A stretch of DNA of 64,000 bases, taken from positions 69,287,739 to 69,351,738 of the forward strand of contig CM070548.1 in assembly GCA_036346405.1 (NCBI GenBank), given 5' to 3'. The number at the start of each line of letters is the position of its first letter. Position 1 is the stretch's first letter. The notes under the pieces were generated by a model, which did not search any database, had not been told where the DNA came from, and saw only the letters and a program-made list of their open reading frames with translations. Shown piece by piece: positions 22,229 to 33,500 of the stretch. The translations under genes and the position numbers were made by a program. This stretch comes from Phyllostachys edulis. Lineage: Eukaryota; Streptophyta; Magnoliopsida; Poales; Poaceae.

Positions 22229-23079
22229 GGTTTAAGTACTGTCCGTTTGCGACTTGGTATGGCCTTTCGTTTTCTCAAGTGTGTAGTGGCTGTGATGTGA
22301 TGTATTGTACGTCTTATGTGTGTCATGGAATTAAGGTCGGTTGAATAGCCAATTATGCCTATATATTGGAGCATTTTCTTTTATCGTTTCACTCAGCGTT
22401 ATCAGCTATCTGCATATTTGATTCATAAATTCTATTTATCAAATTGACAGTTCAATGAAGTTCCGAACCAAGAAAACCTCTATCAAATTCTTTATTACTG
22501 CTTATATATAGAAAATTTAATGTTCAATCAGACAGTTCAATAATCCCCAGAAAATAAGATAACATGCCAATTCACAAATTTGAGTTTGTTTAAATTACCA
22601 GGTTAGGAGTTTCCTTCGTGAAGCAAGTAAACCAAAAGCTGAGCTCAAGCTCATGTCCCAATGGATGTGTACGGCAAGATTTCGGGTGTACGTATGCCTG
22701 AGCTCAGCTGAACATTTCTGGTCCTTATTTATATTCTGATTTCAATTTTCTAATGCTACAATATGTTTTCTATGCTTTTTTTGCATACAAGGGTAGCATT
22801 TTAGATACTCTGTGCAAGGTCTAGCTATTTGAAACATATTGATGTGGCTATTTGTGTAAACGTGTAGAGGCTTAAGACTTCCGGAGATTTTATGGTAATT
22901 ATCAGCATGTTGTAAATTTGCAGTAACAATTGGAATTCTAGAATGTGCCTACTGGTAAACGCAAATATTGATAATCATATCGTACCATAGATAAAGGTGT
23001 AAAGCATTTTTACTGACAACAAACCCCTCAAGCTGGTCAGCGAAGACGTTCAGTTCAGCTAGGTGGGGCGAGTGGTCAT
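22229..23079. other. gene-free stretch, probable host 3' flank/intergenic
   Basis: The first ~120 bases (to about 22350) continue sequence found before the MULE insertion and look like a plant 3' untranslated or flanking region. The remainder is AT-rich single-copy-looking DNA in which I see no coding frame, RNA gene or element terminus. Confidence 0.4.
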
Positions 23080-23092
23080 ATTGGTAAAGTTT

Positions 23093-23205
23093 TTGCCTTC
23101 ACGCTGGGGATAATTTCCCTATCGGGTTGTATCTTTCTTTTATCTTGTTTTCTTCTACTTTATTAATGCAAAGGGTAGCTCTCCTACCTTTTTCCTTCAA
23201 AAAAG
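23093..23205 (+). mobile_element. severely truncated L1 LINE 3' tail
   Basis: A 113-bp insert is bounded by an exact 13-bp direct repeat ATTGGTAAAGTTT (23080-23092 and 23206-23218). The insert holds TTGTATCTTTCTTTTATC and TTAATGCAAAGGGTAGCTCT, resembling grass L1 3' untranslated ends, and finishes in a short A-rich tail. Target-primed reverse transcription with extreme 5' truncation explains it. Confidence 0.7.
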
Positions 23206-23288
23206 ATTGGTAAAGTTTGAAATAATCGCGTGATAAAAAACAAGGGAGGATAATGGTTATATGTAAATGTTGGTGTCAGACATCAGTA

Positions 23289-23576
23289 TCCTCCTATAAA
23301 TAAAGAGTAGTTTGAGGCTTAAAGAGCTGCGCCATGTCACTCTTTTTTTTAGCCGTCCGATCGTCGTTCGCTTCCTTTCTCGGCCATCAGATCCGTCGCT
23401 GATTTTCCCCAACGCGCTGGCCGAACGCGCGGCCCTCTCCACGCGTGGGCCCCACGCATGACGCGCGTTCGCGCCAGCCTCTCCACGCGCGGGCTTGGCT
23501 CACGTCGCTCCACGCGCATGGCCCCCACCAGCCACGATCATTCTCGGCGCGCCGAAGACGCGCGCGGGCCAACTAG
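23289..23576 (+). mobile_element. non-autonomous Helitron (288 bp)
   Basis: It starts TCCTCCTATAAATAAAGAG after an A (23288) and ends in CTAG before a T (23577), fitting insertion between A and T. A GC-rich potential hairpin (GCGCGCCGAAGACGCGCGCG, 23548-23567) sits a few bases before CTAG, as in plant Helitrons. The interior is GC-rich with no gene. There are no terminal inverted repeats and no target duplication, as expected. Confidence 0.55.
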
Positions 23577-24483
23577 TATATATGACCACTTGAACTTTAT
23601 TCTTGCTGCTAATTGATTGCATCTTGCCATATTATTAATTACTTGTGTAAATGAACTCAGTTTTTGTTGCATTTACTGTGCAGAAATCATTTGAAGACGC
23701 AATGGAGTCAATTGAGAAGGTGAAAGTGGAAAAGGGGGGAATAGGTAGAACTCGAGAAGTTTCATCAATTTTTAGTACATACATACAAACGGATGTGCAT
23801 GTTGTTGCTCAGATCCTGAAGCAATGTAATACGTTTAGTCTGAATAATTTGGTTTTCTCGAACTCACGATTGATCCTTGTAATCGTTCCGTACTAGATGA
23901 CTCCTTTTTGTTGGCCCCTTTTGTCTCCTGCAAGCAATAGCTACATTAGCAAGAGTTTTAAGTATAGCCAGGCAGCACCCAACTCATCACATCAAACACA
24001 CCTGCACTCGTGATTGCTGTGTGGTGCCTTTGCTCGATGATCCCGATTCGGCCTACATTTGGCAAGAAAAGTTTGCATCGATTCATGGTAACAAGAAGAT
24101 CTTCAAACAAGAAAACAAGCGCTAACCATATTACTTCAGTTACTTTTGCAATGAAACGTTGACCGCAAATGTTTATGATTCCACGTCAATTTGCTTACTA
24201 CTGCAATCATTGTTACCATTCAACCCACTTCACTATTTATATACCTGAGCAGACCCCATCAAACCCTCTCTCAACCACAGCCTTTACATGGGGTGAAGAA
24301 TCTGGAGGATGCCTTGGCCATGGATGCATAACAAACTCAATGAATGACTAGCTACTTCCTGCTAATTGTCCAACCAATAAAACATCTACCAGTTCAATGG
24401 TCAGCATTACAAACTCAATGAATGTCTCATACCAAACAGAAATTCAGAGTCCCCAGGCTTGCTCTCAACTGGAGACATAGCGT
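23577..24483 (+). other. AT-rich region with one possible exon
   Basis: A 3' splice-site-like TTTACTGTGCAG ends at 23682. The frame that follows (KSFEDAMESIEKVKVEKGG..., stop at 23894-23896) has coding-like composition, Lys/Glu-rich at first. It matches no family I can name and may be the last exon of a host gene, or chance. The rest, to 24483, shows no gene. Confidence 0.25.
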
Positions 24484-24588
24484 GTATTACCACTACATGA
24501 ATTCAGATACCGCATCCATGAACGATAGCGAAGTGCTATGCAAGATATTATGTATCAGGCAAAGCATGTATTACCACTACATGAATTC
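24484..24588 (+). repeat. 84-bp tandem repeat at the L1 target
   Basis: GTATTACCACTACATGAATTC occurs at 24484-24504 and again from 24568 (period 84). The second unit is interrupted after ATGAATTC by the L1 and resumes at 29492, including CAAGATATTATGTATCAGGC in both units. A shorter GGCAAAGCAACGG echo follows near 29540-29615. Confidence 0.75.
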
Positions 24589-24623
24589 GCAAAGCTACTA
24601 AGCAGAAGTATGCTGTCCCAGAC

Positions 24624-25677
24624 ATGGTTGCTATCGGGATGTCTAAAGCTGTAGCAAAATCAGCAGATGCACTTTTGGCTGCTGCGTCCAGCAAACACAC
24701 AGTCCAATCACTTGCTGTCGGATCCTTTAAAGATGGGGCAAAACCAACAGACGAGATATTGGCTGCTGCGTCCGGCAATTTAGAAGCTCAGTCAGACCTG
24801 GTTGCTATCGGGATGTCTAAAGCTGTAGCAAAATCAGCAGATGCATCACTTGCTGTCGGATCCTTTAAAGATGGGGCAAAACCAACAGACGAGATATTGG
24901 CTGCTGCGTCTGGCAATTTAGAAGCTCAGTTTCTCTACAGCTGCTCCAAAGCAACAGGAAGAATCCGGCAGTTTACCTCTAGTGATGCTGTCGGACGAGG
25001 GGGAAACTGATATACCGCTGGTGGTGCTAAACAAGGCAGAACCGGATGAGGGAATTTTTGACAGGAATGCAAAAATGAATGTTGTAGGGGGAGTCTTTGA
25101 AAATACCTTGTTATTGGAGGCATTGTCAAAAAAGACTGAAGGGGCTCAAAGCAGGGAGGGGGGGACTGATTCCATGATGTCCAAGAATGCGAGCCCAGTG
25201 GAGCCTAGGCAAAGTGAAAGACTCAGGAAGCAGCAATCAGGAGATGAAGATTCAATCAAGAAGGCTCAGCGACGCGCGAAAATTCGTAATCTTGAAATGG
25301 ATCCAAGTAAGTCTAGTAATAAATTTTCAATTTTGTCATTTTCAGATGAGCAAATTATTGAAAAAGTATCTAGCATTGGCATATCTTTAGGCGAAAATAT
25401 TGATGCGATTGAGAGTTCTGTTAAAAGTATTAAGAACATTGAGTTAGGAAGAGCTAAAAATAAAGGTCATGTAGAGGTGGAAGAATTGGTAGATGAGGAC
25501 CAGGATGATTTTAATATAGCATCCCTTAATCATTTTTGTAGTGATTTAGATGGTGACTCTTTAGCGGAGGATGACAACAATTTTACTCTAGTTAAAATTA
25601 AAAAGAGGTTAACTAGCTCCGGAAAGAAGAAAACCAATAGTTCTCATTTTAGGCCAATAACATTAAAGTTAAAATGA
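24624..25677 (+). pseudogene. L1 ORF1 (C-terminal part)
   Basis: The first part (24624-24930) is a near-perfect internal duplication. VAIGMSKAVAKSADA and SFKDGAKPTDEILAAASG each appear twice, the second unit being about 39 bases shorter. A frameshift near 24930 joins it to the second part, which runs to the TGA at 25675-25677 and holds a basic SERLRKQQSGDED segment and an acidic tail, as in the C-terminal region of plant L1 ORF1 proteins. The RNA-binding and zinc-knuckle domains are missing, removed by 5' truncation. ORF1 normally coats the LINE RNA. Confidence 0.6.
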
Positions 25678-28600
25678 AAGGGATCTTTTGGAATAGCAGA
25701 AGTCTAGGAGACTTGGCTAAACATCGGTATATATGTGAGGTGGTTAAGGAGCAACATTTAGACTTTGTGGCTATCATTGAAACTGGTAAAAAAGATTTTT
25801 CTGTTGCTAGTCTAAATCACCTTTGTGGTGGTCAGGATTTTTTGTGGCATTTTTCGCCGCCTCATGGTCGGTCAGGGGGTATCCTTTTAGGGGTAGACAA
25901 TAGAGTTTTTGATATTGGCTCTATTGATGCCGGTGATTTTTATATGAAGTTTCATCTTAAAAATAGAGAGGATGATTTTCAATGGGCTCTAGTGGCTATT
26001 TATGGTGCAGCCCAAACTCATTTTAAGGAAGAGTTCCTCAAAGAGCTTGTTCATGTCTGTAGAAAAGATTCTCTACCCATTTTAGTTGGGGGTGATTTTA
26101 ATATCATTAGACATGCGGGGGAGAAAAATAATGATAATTTTGATTCTAAGTGGCCTTTTCTGTTCAATGCTGTGATTAATACTCTGGATTTACGGGAAAT
26201 TAATTTATCTGGTAGGCAGTTTACATGGGCTAATTCTTTAAATAACCCAACCTTTGAAAAACTTGACAGAGTTTTAATGAGCACAGACTGGGAACAAAAA
26301 TTCCCTTTGGTCACAGTCAACGCTCTTGAACGTTCTCTATCCGATCACACGCCTCTGCTTTTAAATTCGGGAGCGGCCTCTCTTAGAGGGAATCAACCTT
26401 TATTTAAATTTGAACTAGGTTGGTTATGTAGAGACGGGTTTAAGGAAATGGTGAAAGATGTGTGGCATAATGAAAATAGAGGTGGTACGGCCTTGCAAAG
26501 ATGGCAATGGAAAGTTAGATCTCTAAGGCAATATCTTCGAGGTTGGGCTAAAAGTTGCAGTGGAACTTATAAAAAGGAAAAGATAGCGCTTAACTTAATA
26601 ATTGATGAGCTTGATAAAAAAATCAGAGCTTTTTAGTTTGTCCAATGAAGACCTTAATCTTAAAAGAATTGCTAATGAGAGACTGGTGCAGCTTTTAAGA
26701 GAAGAAGAAATTAAGTGGTATCAAAGATCTAAAGCGAAGTTCCTTTTGGAGGGAGATAGGAATACGCGTTTCTATCATTTAATTGCGAATGGTAAACACA
26801 GAAAGCAAAGAATTTTCCAGCTCGATCAGGATGAGGGGATAATTAGAGGTGACGTACAATTAAAAACATATATCACCAATTATTACAAAGATCTTTTTGG
26901 GCCGTATGAAAATAACAATGTCTCCATGATTGATGGTTTTAGAAATGATATACCTCAAATCTCTGATTCTGAAAACAATCTTCTCACCATGCCTTTCTCT
27001 GAGAAGGAGGTGGAAGAAGCAATTTTTCAAATGGAGCATAACAAAGCCCCTGGGCCTGATGGTTTCCCAGCGGAGTTTTATCAGGAATTTTGGAGAGTTA
27101 TTAAAAATGACTTGATGGCCATGTTTCATGATTTACATAGTTGCTCCTTGAACCTGTTTAGCTTGAATTTTGGGATTATTACGCTGCTTCCCAAAAAAAT
27201 AGATGCTAAACAAATTCAGCAGTATAGACCTATATGTCTTCTAAATGTTAGTTTTAAAATTTTTACTAAAGTGGCAACTAATAGAATTAATAATGTAAGC
27301 TCATAAGGTTGTTAGATCATCATGATCGGCTTTTATGCAAGGCGATATATTCTAGATGGAGTTGTTATCTTGCATGAAAGCGTACATAGTTTGCACAAAG
27401 CAAAGTTGGATGGAGTTGTGCTCAAGCTTGATTTTGAAAAAGCTTATGACAAAGTAAAATGGCCGTTTTTATTCCAAACGTTGAGGATGAAAGGCTTTTT
27501 GGCCAAGTGGTGTTCTTGGGTGGAGAGTTTTGTTAAGGGAGGGAGTGTTGGAATAAAAGTTAATGATGATTTAGGATCTTTTTTCCAAACTCAGAAAGGT
27601 CTTAGGCAGGGTGACCCCATGTCCCCTATTCTTTTTAATCTCGTTGTAGATATGCTTGCCATATTTATTTCAAGAGCTAAAGTTGAGGGACTTATTTCAG
27701 GAATAGTTCCTCATTTGATTGATGATGGGTTGTCCATTTTACAATATGCTGATGACACTATCCTTTTTTTGAATAATGACTTAGAGCAAGCAAAAAATCT
27801 CAAGCTTCTTCTTTGTGTCTTTGAGCTTTTATCAGGGCTAAAGATTAATTTTCACAAGAGTGAAATTTTTTGTTTTGGCAAAGCCAAGGATGTTGAAACA
27901 CAGTATACGCAATTATTTGGTTGTGAAGTGGGTGTATTTCCTTTCAGGTACTTAGGGATTCCAATTCATTATAGAAAATTAAGAAATAAGGAGTGGAAAA
28001 GTGTGGAAGAGAGAGTTGAAAAAAAGCTAAGCAGTTGGAAAGGAAAAAATTTGTCTGTAGGTGGTCGAGTAGTTCTTATTAACTCGGTTCTAAGTAGCCT
28101 CCCTATGTTTATGTTGTCTTTTTTGAAATTCCTAAAGAGGTTCTCAAAAATTTGGATTTTTATAGATCTAGATTTTCTTGGCAAAATGACAATCATAAAA
28201 AAATATAGACTTGCTAAGTGGAGTTTAATGTATGCGCCCAAAATGCGGTGGTATAGGCATTGAGAATCTAGACATAAAAACAAAAGTTTGCTAGGAAAAT
28301 GGCTTTTTAAGTTGCTTAATGAAGAAGGGGTTTGGCAAACGTTGTTAACTAAGAAATATTTGAATGAGAAAAGTCTTACGCAGGCAGTTAATAAGCCTGG
28401 TACTTCGCATTTTTGGTCAGGTCTTATGAAAATGAAAGATCTTTTATTTCATTATGGTTCATTCCAAGTTAAAAATGGAATGCAAACTAGATTTTGGGAA
28501 GATATTTGGTTAGGAGACCTGCCTTTAAAAAGACAATATCCAACCCTTTATCATGTAGTGAGGAAAAAGGATGATACAATAGCAAATATTTTGAGTTCAA

Positions 28601-29173
28601 CTCCTTTAAATATCTCTTTTCGTAGACCTATTATTGGACCCAAGTTACAGGCATGGAATGAGTTACTTTTGAGAATTATTAATGTTCATTTAAGTCCTCA
28701 AAATGATGTTTTTATTTGGAAATTAAATAAGTCTGGACTTTTCTCAGTACAGACTTTTTATGCGGCTCTTATTGGAAATTATAGAGTCCCCAATAAGCAC
28801 TCTTTCTGGATACTTAAAATTCCTTTAAAGGTAAAATTTTTTCTTTGGTATCTCAAAAGAGGGGTAGTTTTAACTAAAGATAACCTGATCAAAAGGAATT
28901 GGAGGGGAAGCAAAATTTGTTGTTTACGTGTTTACGAGAAACAATCCGACATCTTTTATTATTTGTCCTTTTATACGTCTTGTATGGTGGACTGTTCAAT
29001 GTCGCGTTAATTTATTTCCTCCTGTAAATATAGCCAACTTATTTGGAAATTGGTTAGCAGGCATTCCAAATAAATTAAAAACACAACTCCTGGTTGGAGC
29101 CAGTGCCTTATGTTGGTCTATTTGGCTATGTCGGAATGATGCAATTTTTGATAAAAAAAAAAGATATCAATAA
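25674..29173 (+). pseudogene. L1 ORF2 (endonuclease + reverse transcriptase), frameshifted
   Basis: ORF2 starts at ATG 25674, overlapping the ORF1 stop in ATGA. The endonuclease (25674-26370) shows WNSRSLGD, ETGK, LVGGDFNIIRH, GRQFTWAN and SDHTPLL. A one-base excess in an A7 run near 26615 shifts the frame. RT follows with KAPGPDGFPAEFYQ (27045-27086), LLPKKIDAKQIQQYRPI, LDFEKAYDKV, GLRQGDPMSP and QYADDTILF (27741-27767), the YADD catalytic pair being intact. More shifts or stops occur near 27306-27345, 28130-28290 and 28920. The zf-RVT end (FWEDIWLGDLPL, FRRPIIGPKL, LWYLKRGV, LCWSIWLCRNDAIF) finishes at about 29173. The protein nicks DNA and copies LINE RNA in the nucleus. Confidence 0.85.
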
Positions 29174-29499
29174 TCCCTTGCAGGTTATCTTATTGAGTGT
29201 GCACTGGATGAGGGCATGGGCAACTATGCAGAAACCAATCCAGAAGGAGTTGATGTTGAACGGAAGTGCCAGGTTGGAATGGGTAGCAAAGCAAATTTTC
29301 AACTTCCATGGGTGGCGGCGTAGTCACAGAATTTGTAATGAGTGAATTTATCGTTCGGTTCTTTTTTTGTGGTTGAGTTTGCTTCGTGACACTTTAAAGC
29401 GTTGGTAACTTGGATTTGGATTTTTGTAATAAATTGGGCATGTGCATCCTAGATCACGGGAGAGGTTCAAACTCTTCCATTATCTAAAAAAATGAATTC

Positions 29500-30546
29500 A
29501 GATACACGATAGGGAAGTGCTATGCAAGATATTATGTATCAGGCAAAGCAACGGGTTATTACAGATCGGGCAAAGAACATTTGCATTGCACAAATTATCA
29601 GGCAAAGCAACGGATGACGAGATTACCTTCACCGGTAGTCCTCGGGAAACTGCGACGGTGAAGAAGTTGGGAAACGATGGCCTCTAGGGTTTCTGTTTGG
29701 TGGCTCTCGTATAGGCGGCGCCTCAAGAACTGCTGGCGGGCGATCCAAGACCAGCGGGGGGGGCGGAGGAGGCGCACGGCGCCAAGGCGAAAATCACTTG
29801 TCGCGAGAGAAGATGAGGAGGCGAGGGGAAGGGGCGAAGGGGTACAGGCTGGCGGCGCGGTGCGATGCGATTTTCCTGAGGGGGTAGTTGGATGGCATTT
29901 GCGGGTAAATACTAGGAACTTCAAGGGGTATATTTGTTTTGCAAGGTTGGATTCTCACGAGAATCTGCGGGAAGGCTGATTCTCCTTACTAGTTCATTTT
30001 CGAGACAACTCCTCATGAGAATCATAATCTAGTCGATTTGAGAAGTAGGTGTTTGGCACGGCTCCACGAGATTCGATTGAGAAGCTGAAAGTAGGAGTTG
30101 TACCAAAGAGGACCTTAATATGGTCAATACAAGAAAGAATTGAAGCTACAAATTTTGTCTTGTAAACTCTGGACGCATTATATTATTTGCCCAAACTACC
30201 CTCGTTTCCAGAGGAGACTAACATATATGGCTCGTATGTCACCCCCCCCCCTCAAGAACAAACAAGTTCCGTGTAAATCCCATCCGAATCCACGACAGAT
30301 TGAATCCAAAAATGACATACTGAGAACAAATTAGGCTTAAATTTAAATGTTCGACGTACTGCACAAACTCTAATTAAGATGTTATTTACCAAAGAAAGGA
30401 TGACGTATACATAGTACAACTACAAGGTGCGTTCCCGTGTTTAATTTGTCTACATACGAGCTAGCTAGCTCGAGCAATTTGGGAATTTTTGGCTATTTTG
30501 GTGCATTTCTGCCCTGTATTTACGAGAGTGACTGTCACCGAATTTT
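29500..30546 (-). other. possible first exon of a minus-strand host gene, then gene-free
   Basis: On the minus strand, AAACAGAAACCCTAGAGGCC (near 29695-29676), a GC-rich tract (29740-29880) and a donor-like CCGGTGAAGGTAATC (near 29635-29621) look like the leader and first exon of a plant gene, with the L1 in its first intron. No protein family is recognisable. 29950-30110 has imperfect inverted words (TGTTTGGCACGG, GGAGTTGTACCAAAG) suggesting a small hAT-like MITE. To 30546 I see nothing further. Confidence 0.3.
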
Positions 30547-33500
30547 ATTTGCAAAAATGACCACCTAAACCAGAATAACCAAGCAGCTGCCATGCCGCCG
30601 CCACCGCCACCGCCACCACCAGCTTTTCATCAGTCAAAGCTGGCAGAGTTTATGAGGACCCATCCACCAACCTTCTCCAGCTGCTCCGAGCCTTTGGATC
30701 ACAGAACGACTAAACTAGCGCTCTCTTGAAAAAAAGCTTCGCCATTACGGTCTGACGGCCAGTGAGAAAGTCTGTATGCATCACACCACCGAAGGTTTGT
30801 GAGGACCCGCTTATTCGACATAATGCTTAGTCTTCCATTGACCCTAGGATCACAAACAAAATAACCAGTGTCTTCGAGATATGTATACTTCCCAGAAATG
30901 TAGTATACACACCCCTTTACAAAATCATGCATCAATTCCATTCATCACATAGAACCGAGGCAACACTTTACAAAACAAAAGACATACATAATAGAGTTAT
31001 TACAAAAGAGGCCGACCGGCCAAAAGACAGTTAAAGGACTAGATAGACAGCGGAAGCAAGATGCCATAAGATGGCGATAAACAAAAGCCATACGGTTTGC
31101 CTATAGCCCACAAGGCAACCAACCGGGCCGCCAACCTAGTCGTCAAATCCACCGCACATCTCACAAAAGTGGATCCCTTAGGGATCAACCTCCTCTGCAA
31201 TAAATTAATTAAGCAAAGCAAATGAGTACAAAAATGTACTCGCAAGACTTACGTGTAGTGTAACAAGTCTATACATATGCTACATGCAAGCTTTAACAAT
31301 AGAGAAGGCTGTAGGTTATTTTTAGCATAAAGCAATTTTCATTTGCAATACTGTAGTACATTTAAAGCAAGTTTTGCAATCTGTTTTTAATTTGCAAATA
31401 ATAGCGAGACAACAACATAATAACACTAGATAGATGACAACAACAATCTTGGAAGTGACTAACCCAATAGTCACCACAACAATAGCATGAATTACACATT
31501 CATACCACCCACATCAAGTTTTAATTAAAAGGTTATAGTCTAACTCTCGAAAGACCTCCCCAAGCGTGTCCATAACCTAGGACAAATATATTCGAATAGT
31601 TTATACCCTGCAGGGGTGTACCAATGTACCCACACGTCAGACCTCCTTTTTGCCAAGCTATTTAGCACACTTCCTTTGGTATGCCGGCACGGCTAAGTCC
31701 TACGAGACATTTTCAATGGATTGTGCTAATTAAAAGTTCGACAACCAGTGAGTAGGATGCAAATGACCTAAGCAAGCTGCGGTGCTCCCATCCTTATAAA
31801 AAACATTTGAACCACCAGCGACTCATAATTAACACCCCCCCCAAAGTACTTAGTCAAGAGGGGTCCCATATTCCCCTCGTGTGGTTAGCACGTAAAATTG
31901 CTTGGTTTAGTGTAGCAAGATGTTCGGTCCTTGTTGACTTAGGCACCATTCCCCGGTCCTTGTTGACTTAGGCACCATTCCACACACCAACAGATCACAC
32001 CATCATCCATTGTGTCCAAGTCCAAACAGTTTTCATTTTTAGTTTTTGACTTTACAAATTAACAAAGCACAAGTGCTGGACATAATGGAATAATAATTAG
32101 ATTTGTGTGATCAAGATCATCAACTAAGTCAATGACCACCCAATGCTACCGGCAAATATGCATGCCTAAGCAATATTAACTCGAATCTACTAAGTGACAA
32201 GGGCTCATCCAACGAACCCTAAATAACAGCAAATAACCTAGGCTCAGGTAGTAGAGGATAATCATTTACCTACAGATTATGCAACTAGAGGATCAACTAA
32301 TCGAACCATAATTTAACAACAAAATAGAGCATGCAATACATACAAGTTGTAAACAATATATTAGACTTGAAAAATATTGGGATTAGCATGATCAAACTGC
32401 TTGCCTTGCTAAAGTTGCTCACTATGCTGCAGAGGATCACTCTCAAGACCAACGTGCTCGTCAGAACCTAACGAAAGAACGAAAAAGAACCGATAAGAAC
32501 GAAGAACACCGAAAAGACTCAAAAACCAACTTTAGCGAAAAACTCTGAAATTTTTACAGCAGGAAGATCATGATTTTTAATGAATTTAGTAACAAGAACC
32601 AATTGATTTGGATTCTTAATGCAAAAGTTATGGTCAAAACAACTCTGCTCAGCTAGAACAAGGTTGAAAAATTCACTTCGGTTACTATTCATCCGAAATT
32701 AAATTTTTGGCACAAATCTCCAGAAAGGTGGTGCACCTGAAATTTTTATGGTAAATAAAGCACCCGATAAGATGAACAACGCAATTGGATTCATCTCATT
32801 TGGAGCTAGGATGTATTTTCTATGATTTTTCAAAGACATGAAAAGGGCACAAGTTAAATGCAATTACAAAACTTTGGAAAATAGTGGCATGCTCAAAACC
32901 TATTTTACCAGCAAGCACACTAACAGAGGAAACCAATCAACTTGGTTTTACTCAAAAAGGATCTACAGAGAATTACTTATGCATTTTCCAAGTTAAATGA
33001 ATTTTTAATGCAGTAAATAAAGCTAATCTGAATTTAAATACATTCTCAATTTTTTCTGGAACTAAACTGAGCTTAAAACCATTTTTAGATTAAATTTTAG
33101 TTCAAACCAGAATTAATAAAATTTGAATCAACCGAAAATGATTTAAAATGAATTAGTTATGCAATTTTGAAGTTAAATGGAATTTTCAGTTAATAAATAA
33201 ACCTTCCCGGGCTTTTAAAAAGAATAAACGACGCGGCAAAACTTGAGCCACTGATTTGCCATCCCACATTATCTTGCGCAAACACAACAAGCGCGCAGCA
33301 TACGGAGATGACAAACACACCGATAGATCAAGATCAATGGTCCATATTGATTTAACCTTCGGACGGTCCGAAAGTTCAAACGAATCTGGATCGTTGATCT
33401 GAGAAAGGAGGCGAGATTGAAGTGAGGTTCGGATGATCGACGTTCACTTCAATCTGAGCCGCAGATCTGAAAATGAGCGGCTCTAGCGAACGCAACCGAC

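Larger units (their letters stand above)
24589..29491 (+). mobile_element. L1-type LINE, 5'-truncated in ORF1
   Basis: The 4.9-kb insert is flanked by ATGAATTC at 24581-24588 and 29492-29499, with an A7 tail just before the right copy. It encodes the end of ORF1 and a long ORF2 with AP-endonuclease, reverse transcriptase and a C-terminal zinc-binding RVT region. The 3' untranslated part contains TTTGTAATAAATTGGGC near 29425. ORF2 has several frameshifts, so the copy is dead. Confidence 0.9.

Noticed and set aside
23651..23896. An 81-codon frame as a complete gene
   Set aside because: The ATG precedes a splice-acceptor-like CAG and the upstream part is AT-rich; at most the part after 23682 is an exon, noted at low confidence.
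24504..24567. A ~60-bp target-site duplication around the L1
   Set aside because: The same unit is already tandemly repeated in the flank, and an 8-bp ATGAATTC duplication at the exact tail boundary explains the junctions better.
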